Program-made: the position numbers and the translations under genes
Assembly: GCA_002786385.1 (NCBI GenBank)
Contig: PGCN01000018.1
Coordinates: 372,001-436,000 of the forward strand
From: Flavobacterium sp. FEMGT703F
GTDB lineage: Bacteria; Bacteroidota; Bacteroidia; Flavobacteriales; Flavobacteriaceae
Reading direction: 5' to 3'
DNA: 64,000 bases
Part shown: piece after piece, positions 46,149 through 54,825 of the stretch
How positions within the stretch are numbered: the stretch's first letter is position 1
How the letters are laid out: each line of letters opens with the position of its first letter
The notes under the pieces: model-generated
What the model was told of the DNA's origin: nothing
What the model saw: only the letters and a program-made list of their open reading frames with translations
Database searches by the model: none

Positions 46149-46156
46149 TATATTTG
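46149..46156 (+). promoter_or_regulatory. -7 box (TATATTTG) for the subtilase gene
   Basis: Exact TAnnTTTG, 36 bases before the ATG at 46193. The rest of 45970-46192 is AT-rich with no gene. Confidence 0.5.
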
Positions 46157-46192
46157 TCGCCTTAAAATGACCACACTATTTGACCACAGATC

Positions 46193-49132
46193 ATGAAACA
46201 CCATTTACTGACATCATTGACATTATTGTTCTTTGCTTCAACTCTTTACGGACAATCTTCGGAAGAAGTTAAAGTCATCACTGCTCAATATGACATGGCT
46301 AAATTAAAAGAGAAAGAAGCCTACTATCGTAAATTAGCTAAAACTGAAAAAGAAAAAGCCCAAGCGCAAGCTTTAGCCAAAGGTTGGCCATTATTTGTAA
46401 AAAAAGATGATGGCAATATATTAGAATTAATGCGATTAACTCCGGACGGCTATCCTATTTACTATTCTACAGAAAACGTTAATGCTGCCAAAACTACCCG
46501 TGCGAGTTTTTTAAATTCAGGTGGAGGTATGGGTTTAAACCTAAACGGCCAGGGTATGACAGTCAGGGTTTGGGACGGAGGAAATGTTAGAACTACTCAT
46601 ACTGCTTTTGGAGGAAGAGTAACTTTAGGAGACAACACCAGTACAGGAGCTATACAACATGCCACACACGTAACCGGCACCATGGTGGCGAGTGCTAATC
46701 CTGCATCGGTTAAAGGAATGGCCTCAGAGGCAACTGCCAGAACGTTCGATTGGAACGACGATGTAGCGGAAGCCCTTGGCGAAGTACAATCGGGGATGCT
46801 GATTTCCAATCATTCATACGGAACACCCATTACCAACAATGGCAATGTTTTGCCGTCTTGGTTTATCGGCTCCTACACCTTCGGTGCCAATGAGTGGGAT
46901 GATGTGGCCTACAATTCCCCTTATTACCTTCCGGTTATGTCAGCCGGAAATGATGGTGGAAACAATGATAATGCTGAACCTTTAGCTTTTGGGTATGATA
47001 AACTTGTGGGTGATAAAACCGCCAAAAACACTTTGGTTGTAGCCAACTGTTTGGACGTTTCAGTTGGTACTGACGGGAATGTCTCAGGAAATATCAATAT
47101 TAATGGGTCCAGTAGTCAAGGACCAACAGACGATTTGCGAATCAAACCCGATATTACCGGGAATGGAACTAATTTGACTTCAACCAGCAGTGGCAGTAAT
47201 ACAGCCACCGCAACTTTAACAGGAACCTCTATGGCTTCACCCAATGTAGCGGGAACTTTAACCTTGTTGCAACAACACTACCGAAATTTAACCACAAATT
47301 TTATGCGAGCAGCCACTTTAAAAGGGTTAGCTTGTCATACAGCTGATGATGCGGGTGCAGTGGGTCCGGATGGTATTTTCGGTTGGGGTTTGTTGAATGC
47401 CAAAAGAGCTGCTGAGACCTTAACCAATAATGGATTAACTTCATGGGTTTCTGAAGAAAACCTGAGTAACCATCAAAGCTATACGATGACTGTAAACTCT
47501 AATGGTTTAACTCCTTTGATGGCCTCGATAACTTGGACAGATCTCCCTGGACCGATTTATAACGGAGCTAACGGAGCGAATGATCCAACTCCTGTTTTGG
47601 TTAATGATTTAGACATCCGAATTACCAAAAACGGAACTACTTATTTCCCTTGGAAGTTAGTTAGCCCAACAACACCGGCTGAGAGAACTTCAGACAATAA
47701 CGTAGACAATGTGGAATTAATCAAAATTGATGCGCCATCTGCCGGAGAATACGTAATAACAGTAACACACAAGGGTAATATACAGTCAGGAAATCAACGC
47801 TTTTCTCTGGTAGTAACCGGAATCACTTCTGCTTTTTCATTGAATTCTAATTCTACTGACGCCACGGTTTGTGATACACAAAATGCTGTTTTCACATTTA
47901 ACTATGCTCAAAACGGCGGTGGAACTACCAACTTTTCGGCTGTTGACTTACCGGCAGGTGCAACGGCAACTTTTTCACCAAGTTCATTAAGCACTAACGG
48001 ATTGGTTACTATGACGATCTCAGGATTATCAAATGTGGCTCCTGGCGACTATTTTGTTGGTATTCGTGGTTTTAACGGTACGGAAACCGAAATCCGCTAC
48101 AAAACATTACGCGTTTACAGTGCAACTTTTCAACCTATCGTAATCAATACACCAACCGATGGTCAAAACGGCTTATCTACTTCGGTTAACTTAACTTGGA
48201 CCGCTCAAGCCAATGCCATCAATTACCATGTACAAGTTTCTCAATTCAGTAACTTTTCCAGTATGATAGCTGAGGATTTTGTAAGTACGAATTCTTTTTC
48301 ACTTACCGGATTGAGTCAAGCTACTCGTTATTTTTGGAGGGTAATCCCAATGAATAATTGTGGTAATGTTGCTATAACCAGCGCCCAAACCTACGACTTT
48401 ACAACCGGAAACTTGTTTTGTGATGTGAACTTCAGTGCAACAGATTATTCGAATGCGACCATTGCAACGGTGGCAAATTCAGAGGCATTTGTCCCGGTCA
48501 CTGTGAGCGGCGGATATTCTATTGGAGACCTCAATGTTAATGTTGCCATTACTCACACTTGGGTACAAGACCTTACTATAACCTTAGAAGGACCTGCGAG
48601 TTTGGGTAGTCCTGTAATTGTTTTACAACAAGAGGCTTGTGCCGGCGAAGACAATATAGACTGTACTTATGACGATTCGGGAACTGTTCCTACTTGTGTA
48701 GGTACTCCGGCTATCAGTGGTAATATCGCTCCGGTAGGCAGTTTAAATATTTTGAATAATCTGATTGCCGATGGCGTTTGGATTTTACGCGTGGATGATC
48801 CTTACAATGAAGACGGTGGTGCTATTACCAACTTCAATATTAACATTTGTAGAGTACAAGCTTCTATTTTGGAGATTACTGAGAATCCGCTTGTGAACAC
48901 TAAAATATATCCAAATCCTACTTCCGGGATGGTGAATATTGAAATTCCGTCTTTGACCGAGAAAACCACTTTAAGTGTGTATGATTTGCAAGGAAGAATA
49001 GTTTATACTCAAGAAACCAACCAAGTTGAGAACGTTATCGGTTTGGAAGGCATTCAAGACGGTGTTTATTTGATTCAAATAGATAATACTTCGGGAAGCA
49101 TAACCAAGAAAATAGTATTGAAAAGAAACTAA
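46193..49132 (+). CDS. Secreted S8 family serine protease with P-domain-like module and T9SS sorting domain
   Basis: 979 residues. Signal peptide ending LYGQ. Subtilase triad by motif: Asp128 (VRVWDGG), His156 (QHATHVTGT) and Ser346 (GTSMASPNVAG). A jelly-roll region follows, then a fibronectin-III-like segment (STSVNLTWTAQ). After that comes a proprotein-convertase P-domain-like module with six Cys (THTWVQDLTITLEGP), and finally a type A T9SS sorting domain (KIYPNPTSGMVNIEI, ending KKIVLKRN). It is exported through the type IX system. Substrate unknown. It stands alone between its own promoter and terminator. Confidence 0.95.
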   Translation: MKHHLLTSLTLLFFASTLYGQSSEEVKVITAQYDMAKLKEKEAYYRKLAKTEKEKAQAQALAKGWPLFVKKDDGNILELMRLTPDGYPIYYSTENVNAAKTTRASFLNSGGGMGLNLNGQGMTVRVWDGGNVRTTHTAFGGRVTLGDNTSTGAIQHATHVTGTMVASANPASVKGMASEATARTFDWNDDVAEALGEVQSGMLISNHSYGTPITNNGNVLPSWFIGSYTFGANEWDDVAYNSPYYLPVMSAGNDGGNNDNAEPLAFGYDKLVGDKTAKNTLVVANCLDVSVGTDGNVSGNININGSSSQGPTDDLRIKPDITGNGTNLTSTSSGSNTATATLTGTSMASPNVAGTLTLLQQHYRNLTTNFMRAATLKGLACHTADDAGAVGPDGIFGWGLLNAKRAAETLTNNGLTSWVSEENLSNHQSYTMTVNSNGLTPLMASITWTDLPGPIYNGANGANDPTPVLVNDLDIRITKNGTTYFPWKLVSPTTPAERTSDNNVDNVELIKIDAPSAGEYVITVTHKGNIQSGNQRFSLVVTGITSAFSLNSNSTDATVCDTQNAVFTFNYAQNGGGTTNFSAVDLPAGATATFSPSSLSTNGLVTMTISGLSNVAPGDYFVGIRGFNGTETEIRYKTLRVYSATFQPIVINTPTDGQNGLSTSVNLTWTAQANAINYHVQVSQFSNFSSMIAEDFVSTNSFSLTGLSQATRYFWRVIPMNNCGNVAITSAQTYDFTTGNLFCDVNFSATDYSNATIATVANSEAFVPVTVSGGYSIGDLNVNVAITHTWVQDLTITLEGPASLGSPVIVLQQEACAGEDNIDCTYDDSGTVPTCVGTPAISGNIAPVGSLNILNNLIADGVWILRVDDPYNEDGGAITNFNINICRVQASILEITENPLVNTKIYPNPTSGMVNIEIPSLTEKTTLSVYDLQGRIVYTQETNQVENVIGLEGIQDGVYLIQIDNTSGSITKKIVLKRN

Positions 49133-49163
49133 AAAAAGGAGGTCATTTTGACCTCCTTTTTTT
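49132..49163. terminator. Bidirectional terminator between subtilase and exonuclease genes
   Basis: AAAAAAAGGAGGTCA and TGACCTCCTTTTTTT form a near-perfect 15-bp stem around a four-base loop. It overlaps the exonuclease stop on the minus strand. Confidence 0.92.
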
Positions 49164-49875
49164 ATACATGTAAAATTTCCTCTTCTATTAGCAAGTCTTC
49201 TCTCCTGAGTCGCAAGAAAATTTGTGCCACTGCTATGACGTCTTTTTCACAGTAAGTAACGATACGATCTATGTCTTTTTCTACATAAAAAACATAGGCT
49301 ACTTGACTGCCGTCGATATCGCCTTTGGGAGACGGAATACCCAGAATTTTGGTCAACAGTTTTAAAGAGGTAAAATGCTTGTAATCGCCGAATTTCCATA
49401 ATTCCAAGGTGTCCAAATGCGGGATTTCCCATGGCTTTTTCCCGAATAGATTGAACTTATTCGGAATGGCAATTTGGTTGATAATCATACGGCGAGCAAT
49501 AAACGGAAAGTCGAATTCTTTGGCATTGTGACCACACAATAAATGCTGCGCACCGTTGAAATGCGTGTCTAACAAATTGGCGAAATCCTTAAGAATCTTT
49601 TTTTCTTCTCCAAAAAAGGAAGTTACCCTAAAATTTCTGATGTCGCTTTTGTTGGCAAAATAGCCTACGGAAATACAAACAATTTTACCAAATTCGGCCC
49701 AAATTCCGGCACGTTCATAGAAATCTTCCGGCGTGTATTCGTCGCGTCTTTGGTATTGCGTTTTTTGCTCCCAAAGGAGTTTCATCTCATCGTCTAAAGC
49801 CTTGAAATTGTCTTCTTCGGGAACGGTTTCGATGTCAAGAAAGAGTATATTATTGAGTTGTATTTTTTCAATCAT
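49162..49875 (-). CDS. 3'-5' exonuclease, PolB-proofreading (DEDD) type
   Basis: 237 residues. ExoI motif FLDIETVPEE, ExoII region LLCGHNAKEFDFPFIARRM, and ExoIII YCEKDVIAVAQIFLRL (a DEDDy-like arrangement). This is the predicted 3'-5' exonuclease family related to the B-type polymerase proofreading domain, found as stand-alone proteins. Likely DNA repair or RNA processing; the substrate is not shown. Confidence 0.87.
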   Translation of the reverse strand: MIEKIQLNNILFLDIETVPEEDNFKALDDEMKLLWEQKTQYQRRDEYTPEDFYERAGIWAEFGKIVCISVGYFANKSDIRNFRVTSFFGEEKKILKDFANLLDTHFNGAQHLLCGHNAKEFDFPFIARRMIINQIAIPNKFNLFGKKPWEIPHLDTLELWKFGDYKHFTSLKLLTKILGIPSPKGDIDGSQVAYVFYVEKDIDRIVTYCEKDVIAVAQIFLRLRREDLLIEEEILHV

Positions 49876-49940
49876 AATAATTTTTTTAAGAAATAACTGA
49901 TTTAAAAGTACGGATTTATTTTAAAATGAAAGAAAAATAC

Positions 49941-50411
49941 TTAAAAAAGTGATTGCTGTTGGTTTGGACTTTCGTGTTCCAACAACCATTTTTTGCGCCA
50001 CAATCCACCGGCATAACCGGTTAATGAACCATTAGTACCGATAACACGATGACACGGAACAACGATCCATAATGGATTTTTCCCGTTAGCCGATGCGACT
50101 GCTCTAATGGCTTTGACATCGCCTAACTTTTTGGATAAATCCAGATAAGACATCGTTTTGCCAAACGGGATGTTCAACAATTCTTGCCACACTTTTTGTT
50201 GGAAATCGGTGCCTTGTGGATTGATCTTAAAATCGAATGCACTGCGTTTTCCGTCAAAATAGTCGTTGAGTTGTTTTACAGCTTCTTGCAAAACAGAGGG
50301 AATAGTATCAGAAACTTCACCTTCATCCGAAACGGAAATCTCAGCTATACCATCAGTGTCGCCTACGATTTTGGCGACGCCTAACGGTGTTTTGATGAAT
50401 ATTGTTTCCAT
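49941..50411 (-). CDS. ogt: Methylated-DNA--protein-cysteine methyltransferase
   Basis: 156 residues. The acceptor Cys is in IVVPCHRVIGTNGSLTGYAGG, preceded by the HTH-like FQQKVWQELLNIPFGKTMSYLDLS. It removes O6-alkyl groups from guanine in a suicide reaction. The N-terminal domain is short and lacks the AdaA zinc module, so this is the Ogt/MGMT form. Co-oriented with the exonuclease gene downstream. Confidence 0.94.
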   Translation of the reverse strand: METIFIKTPLGVAKIVGDTDGIAEISVSDEGEVSDTIPSVLQEAVKQLNDYFDGKRSAFDFKINPQGTDFQQKVWQELLNIPFGKTMSYLDLSKKLGDVKAIRAVASANGKNPLWIVVPCHRVIGTNGSLTGYAGGLWRKKWLLEHESPNQQQSLF

Positions 50412-50470
50412 TGGATAAAATTAGTGATTTAACCCCAAAGCACACGAAGAAGACAAAAGGTTTCTAAGAT

Positions 50471-50845
50471 TTATTTCGAAAAACTAAGGATGTATTCTTC
50501 CAAAGCTTTTAGTTCTTCATCACTCATTTTTTTGGTAATGGCGAAGTTGGTCTTCATGGTTTCGTATTGACTTGGATCAACTATTGGCTCGGCTTCTTCT
50601 TTGAGGAAGGCTACGATGCTGCCGTTTTTTTCTTTGTAGGTTTTGGCGATTTCAGCTATGCTTGGTCCGATGACTTTTTGGTCGGGCAAATGACAAGCCG
50701 TACAAGTGCCTTTGCCTTCAAATAATTCTTGACCGGAAACGGCTACAGCGGTTTCATCGTGTTGGGGTTGATTTTCCGTTGGCTCAGCTTCCTTTTTACA
50801 AGAATCGAAAGTGATAACCAATAGCAGTAATATTATCTTTTTCAT
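50471..50845 (-). CDS. c-type cytochrome lipoprotein
   Basis: 124 residues from the ATG at 50845 (a TTG three codons upstream is less likely). A lipobox (TFDSC, Cys at about 16) tethers it to a membrane. The mature part has one haem site CTACH, a GPSIAEIAKTY helix and distal Met candidates in TKKMSDEELKALEEYILS, typical of small class I cytochromes. Periplasmic electron transfer. It lies at the end of the haem-gene block, separated by a repeat-containing gap. Confidence 0.88.
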   Translation of the reverse strand: MKKIILLLLVITFDSCKKEAEPTENQPQHDETAVAVSGQELFEGKGTCTACHLPDQKVIGPSIAEIAKTYKEKNGSIVAFLKEEAEPIVDPSQYETMKTNFAITKKMSDEELKALEEYILSFSK

Positions 50846-50875
50846 AGTGTACAAAAATGCAATACATATTATAAT

Positions 50876-50925
50876 TAGCCCCGATTGGCGCTAGCTACCG
50901 TGTAGCGCGGAAAGCGGGAATAGGG
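50876..50925. repeat. Short copy of the dispersed palindromic repeat
   Basis: Starts TAGCCCCGAT and ends AAAGCGGGAATAGGG. Read on the minus strand, the ends match those of the element at 40791-40915 (TTCCCGCT and ATCGGGGCTA). The middle holds GCGCTA and TAGCGC around a nine-base loop (50888-50908). Bases 50941-50982 are a C/G-richer stretch with repeated TCGC words. The whole 50855-50982 gap has no gene. Confidence 0.55.
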
Positions 50926-50982
50926 ATAACTGATAAATCCCGAACCTTTCGCTTCGCCAATTCGCTATCGCTCGGGTCGCTC

Positions 50983-51981
50983 CTACTTTTGATTCAATAA
51001 AATCGCAGCCTCTTTGGCAAAATACGTAGAAATCAAGCTGGCTCCGGCCCGTTTGATGCACATAAGTTGCTCCATCATGATTTTGTCGTGGTCGAGCCAA
51101 CCTCTTTCGGCTGCGGCTTTGATCATGGCGTATTCGCCTGAAACATGGAACACCGTAACAGGAACGTTAACCGCGTTTTTGACTTCACGAACGATATCCA
51201 AATACGCAATTCCGGGTTTTACCATCACCATATCGGCGCCTTCTTCTACGTCCATTAAAGCTTCTTTTACGGCTTCGATGCGGTTGGCGTAGTCCATTTG
51301 GTAGGTTTTTTTGTCTTTCGGAACGACTACATCGGCTTCTCTTGGCGCACTGTCCAACGCATCGCGGAACGGTCCGTAAAAAGCAGAAGCGTATTTGGCT
51401 GAATAACTCATAATCCCAACATGTTGAAAACCTGCAGCATCTAAGCCTTGGCGTAAACGCAATACGCGGCCGTCCATCATGTCGCTTGGTGCTACAAAAT
51501 CGGCTCCGGCTTGGGCGTGGGAAACCGCCATTTTGACTAAGGCGTCGTTGGTGGCATCGTTGGCCACATCACCGTTTTCGATGATACCATCGTGACCGTA
51601 AATGGAATACGGATCTAAAGCCACATCGGGCATGACTATCATTTCCGGACAAGCGGCTTTAATTTCACGAATGGCGCGTTGCATCAAGCCGTTGGGATTC
51701 CAAGCTTCTTTACCGGTGTTGTCTTTTAGACTTTCATCGACTTTGACATAAATATTCACGGCACGTATGCCTAAAGCAAATAATTCCTTCACTTCTGCCA
51801 CGGTTAAATCCAACGAGCGACGGTAAATGCCCGGCATGGATGGAATTTCGGATTGGTAGTTTTCGCCTTCGGCTATGAACATGGGAAACATGAAGTCGGC
51901 CGGACTTAAAGTAGTTTCGCGGACTAACGAACGAATACTTTCGTTGACGCGTAATCTTCTGCCTCTTTGTAGTGGGAACAT
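50983..51981 (-). CDS. hemB: Delta-aminolevulinic acid dehydratase (porphobilinogen synthase)
   Basis: 332 residues. Schiff-base Lys regions are MSYSAKYASAFYGPFRDA and MVKPGIAYLDIV. The metal region reads DVALDPYSIYGHDG rather than the Cys-rich zinc form, so this is the Mg-dependent type. It condenses two 5-aminolevulinate to porphobilinogen. Same strand as hemF, with a 108-base repeat-rich gap between. Confidence 0.97.
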   Translation of the reverse strand: MFPLQRGRRLRVNESIRSLVRETTLSPADFMFPMFIAEGENYQSEIPSMPGIYRRSLDLTVAEVKELFALGIRAVNIYVKVDESLKDNTGKEAWNPNGLMQRAIREIKAACPEMIVMPDVALDPYSIYGHDGIIENGDVANDATNDALVKMAVSHAQAGADFVAPSDMMDGRVLRLRQGLDAAGFQHVGIMSYSAKYASAFYGPFRDALDSAPREADVVVPKDKKTYQMDYANRIEAVKEALMDVEEGADMVMVKPGIAYLDIVREVKNAVNVPVTVFHVSGEYAMIKAAAERGWLDHDKIMMEQLMCIKRAGASLISTYFAKEAAILLNQK

Positions 51982-51984
51982 ATT

Positions 51985-52089
51985 GATTTATGATTTATGA
52001 TTAACGATTGTAGATTTATGATTTGAATTGAGATTTGATTTATTGATTACTTCTGCAATCAAAAATCGTTAATCTTCAATCTTCAATTC
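51985..52089. repeat. AT-rich low-complexity gap with an 11-bp inverted repeat
   Basis: GATTTATGATT occurs three times in whole or part (51985-52018). GATTAACGATT (51999-52009) is the exact reverse complement of AATCGTTAATC (52064-52074). No gene is seen. It separates hemF from hemB. Confidence 0.5.
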
Positions 52090-53019
52090 TCACGCTACAA
52101 TCCAATTAATCGGTTGTTGCAATACTTTAATTAATTTCTCTTCTTCGCTGCCGACTACCGGATGATGGTCGTACACCCATTGCACGTGTGGTGGTAAACT
52201 CATCAAAATCGATTCGATGCGACCGTTGGTTTTTAAGCCGAAAAGCGTGCCTTTGTCGTGCACCAAATTGAACTCCACATAACGCCCGCGACGAATCTCT
52301 TGCCAGTTGCGTTGGGCTTCGGTATACGGTAATGCTTTTCTTCTTTCTACTATCGGCACATAGGCTTCGCAGAAACTGTTGCCGACTTCGGTTACGAAAT
52401 TATACCAATCCTGCATACTCATTGTTTCTGTGGCTTTGCAGTAATCGAAGAACAAACCGCCGATACCACGGGCTTCGTTACGGTGAGCGTTCCAGAAATA
52501 GGCATCACATTGTTTTTTGTATTTCGGATAAAACTCCGGATTGTGTTTGTCGCAAGCAGTTTTACACGTTTGGTGAAAATGTTTCGCATCTTCTTCAAAC
52601 AGGTAATAAGGCGTCAAATCCTGTCCGCCACCGAACCAGGAATTGATTACTTTCCGTGAGCCTGTGCTGAGCTCTGTCGAAGTATCATACATTTCGAAGT
52701 AGCGCCAATTGGCATGCACTGTCGGCACCATTGGATTTTTAGGATGAATAACTAAACTCAATCCACAGGCGAAAAAATCGGCTTCTCCAACACCAAACAT
52801 CTTTTGCATGGTATCGGGCAATTTGCCGTGAACGGCAGAAATGTTAACGCCACCTTTCTCGAAAACCTGACCGTTCTCGATGACACGAGTTCTGCCGCCG
52901 CCGCCTTCCGGTCGTTGCCATAGGTCTTCGCGGAATGTCGCTACGCCATCAACAGCTTCCAAAGCAGCACAGATTTGGTCTTGAAGGTTTTGGATGTAGG
53001 GGTAAAATTGGTCTTTCAT
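52090..53019 (-). CDS. hemF: Oxygen-dependent coproporphyrinogen III oxidase with a repeat-derived insertion
   Basis: 309 residues. Signatures: GGGGRTRVIENG, VHANWRYFEMYD, SWFGGGQDLTPYYLFEEDA, RGIGGLFFDYC and EIRRGRYVEFNLVHDKGT. It converts coproporphyrinogen III to protoporphyrinogen IX. Between YFEMYD and SWFGGG lie 14 residues (TSTELSTGSRKVIN), several more than I expect. The encoding DNA (52655-52686) reads like a known type of dispersed genomic repeat, so the loop seems lengthened in frame. Catalytic residues are untouched, so the enzyme is probably active. Confidence 0.95.
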   Translation of the reverse strand: MKDQFYPYIQNLQDQICAALEAVDGVATFREDLWQRPEGGGGRTRVIENGQVFEKGGVNISAVHGKLPDTMQKMFGVGEADFFACGLSLVIHPKNPMVPTVHANWRYFEMYDTSTELSTGSRKVINSWFGGGQDLTPYYLFEEDAKHFHQTCKTACDKHNPEFYPKYKKQCDAYFWNAHRNEARGIGGLFFDYCKATETMSMQDWYNFVTEVGNSFCEAYVPIVERRKALPYTEAQRNWQEIRRGRYVEFNLVHDKGTLFGLKTNGRIESILMSLPPHVQWVYDHHPVVGSEEEKLIKVLQQPINWIVA

Positions 53020-53025
53020 TTTTAA

Positions 53026-53057
53026 GTGACTGAGTGACTGAGTGACTGAATGACTGA
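53026..53057 (+). repeat. Tandem octamer repeat (GTGACTGA x4)
   Basis: Three exact GTGACTGA units and one ATGACTGA, directly upstream of hemF on its transcript. TAGCTACTCAG occurs twice just beyond (53067-53093), making a partly inverted array within the 76-base hemE-hemF gap. Confidence 0.7.
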
Positions 53058-53095
53058 GTTTTGCTTAGCTACTCAGTGACTTAGCTACTCAGCAA

Positions 53096-54121
53096 CTATG
53101 ATTTATATTCTTTTACTGCTTCTACAAACGCCTTGGCGTGATCTACCGGAATGTTAGGTAAAATACCGTGGCCTAAGTTTACGATATAATTGTCTTTGCC
53201 GAATTCATCTATCATTTGGTGTACCATTTTTTTGATGGTTGGTATAGGCGATAACAAACGACTCGGGTCGAAATTGCCTTGTAAAGTGATTTTGCCACCG
53301 GTTAAATAACGGGCATTTCTTGGCGAGCAAGTCCAATCAACTCCTAAGGCTGACGCTTTGGATTTGGCCATATCATTGAGCGCAAACCAACAGCCTTTTC
53401 CGAATACGATGACTTTGGTTTCCTCAGCCAACGCTTCTACAATTTGGTTGATGTATTGCCAAGAGAATTCTTTATAGTCTTCCGGAGACAACATGCCGCC
53501 CCAAGAATCGAAAATTTGAATGGCGTTACAACCGGCTTTTACTTTTTCTTTCAAATATAAAATGGTCGTATCTGTGATTTTTTGCAACAACGTGTGCGCG
53601 GCTACCGGATTGGAGAAACAAAATCCTTTAGCCGTATCAAAACTTTTAGAGCCTTTGCCTTCTACCGCATAACAGAAAATCGTCCATGGTGAACCGGCGA
53701 AACCAATAAGCGGCACTTCGTCGTTCAGCATTTCTTTGGTCAGTTTTACGGCATCCATCACGTACCCTAAAGTTTCATGAATATTCGGCACAAAAACCTG
53801 ATTGACTTGTTCCATCGTGCGAATGGGATTGGGTATAATCGGTCCGAGATTGTCTTTCAATTCTACATGGATTCCCATCGCTCTTGGCACTACCAAGATA
53901 TCCGAGAACAAAATGGCAGCATCCGGTTTTACAATTCGAATCGGTTGTACCGTGATTTCCGCGGCTAATTCAGGGGTTTCACAACGGGTGAAGAAATCGT
54001 ATTTGTCGCGTAACGCTCTGAATTCGGGTAAATACCTACCGGCTTGTCGCATCATCCATACCGGTGGACGTTCTACGGTTTCGTTATTTAAGGCGCGAAG
54101 GAATAAATCGTTTTTAATCAT
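53096..54121 (-). CDS. hemE: Uroporphyrinogen decarboxylase
   Basis: 341 residues. The N-terminal signature [17 protein letters not shown] carries the substrate-binding Arg residues. [27 protein letters not shown] and FDSWGGMLS are also present. It decarboxylates uroporphyrinogen III to coproporphyrinogen III in the cytoplasm. It starts 30 bases after hemD and belongs to the hemA-C-D-E-F-B run. Confidence 0.97.
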   Translation of the reverse strand: MIKNDLFLRALNNETVERPPVWMMRQAGRYLPEFRALRDKYDFFTRCETPELAAEITVQPIRIVKPDAAILFSDILVVPRAMGIHVELKDNLGPIIPNPIRTMEQVNQVFVPNIHETLGYVMDAVKLTKEMLNDEVPLIGFAGSPWTIFCYAVEGKGSKSFDTAKGFCFSNPVAAHTLLQKITDTTILYLKEKVKAGCNAIQIFDSWGGMLSPEDYKEFSWQYINQIVEALAEETKVIVFGKGCWFALNDMAKSKASALGVDWTCSPRNARYLTGGKITLQGNFDPSRLLSPIPTIKKMVHQMIDEFGKDNYIVNLGHGILPNIPVDHAKAFVEAVKEYKS

Positions 54122-54151
54122 ATTTGTTGTTTGCTTTTGGCTTTGGCCAAA

Positions 54152-54823
54152 TTATATTTTATTAAAAAATTCTATACTTTTTGCAATTGTACTTTCAATA
54201 GTAGGCTGATTGGCGGTCACCACTTTGTTGGTAATGCCTCTCAACGCTTTGGCAGTGGTGCTTCCGATGCAGAAACAAACCTCATCTTGCAATTCATTTT
54301 CTTTCAAAAAACTTTGCACGCCCGACGGACTGAAAAACAAAATCCCGTTCAAATCGGCAGCGGCTTTGTGCGGCGTTAAACGGGTTTCATACACTTCAAC
54401 TTCTTCGAAAGTGATACCTGCCAAGCGCAAGGAATCGGGTAAAATATCTCTTCTCAAATTCCCGCAAAAGAACGTAAAACTACTCTTGCCGTATTGGTTG
54501 CAAATGATTGAGGCCAATTCTGAGGCGTAATCTGCGCCGGCTATGACGTCAAAGCCGTTAGTTTCCAGCATGGCTTTGGTCTTTTCGCCTACACAAAAAC
54601 ATTTTTTGGTTTTGAGTTCCGTGGCTTTTTCATTTTCCAATATGCTTTCTACCGCATTCTGACTGGTAAAAATCAGGTAGTCATTACTGCTTTTCAAGTC
54701 GAATGATTGGTTGACCACATCGATAAAATCGGCTTCATCAATCGAAAAATTCGCATTCAACAGCAGTCGCTTTTGTTGGTCTGTAAGCATTTTGGTTGAC
54801 AATACGCGAATTTGATTTTCCAT
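54152..54823 (-). CDS. hemD: Uroporphyrinogen-III synthase
   Basis: 223 residues. The family is poorly conserved. The supporting features are two alternating Rossmann-like halves, YLIFTSQNAVESIL, KCFCVGEKTKAMLETNGF, FFSPSGVQSFLKEN and CFCIGSTTAKALRG near the end. The position two bases after hemC and before hemE fits. It closes hydroxymethylbilane to uroporphyrinogen III. Confidence 0.92.
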   Translation of the reverse strand: MENQIRVLSTKMLTDQQKRLLLNANFSIDEADFIDVVNQSFDLKSSNDYLIFTSQNAVESILENEKATELKTKKCFCVGEKTKAMLETNGFDVIAGADYASELASIICNQYGKSSFTFFCGNLRRDILPDSLRLAGITFEEVEVYETRLTPHKAAADLNGILFFSPSGVQSFLKENELQDEVCFCIGSTTAKALRGITNKVVTANQPTIESTIAKSIEFFNKI

Positions 54824-54825
54824 CG

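Noticed and set aside
46193..49132. Phage or mobile origin for the large subtilase gene
   Set aside because: Signal peptide, sorting domain, own promoter and terminator, and base composition like its neighbours all fit a resident secreted protease.
53026..53057. Possible CRISPR-like array
   Set aside because: Units are only eight bases and contiguous, without spacers; no cas genes are present.
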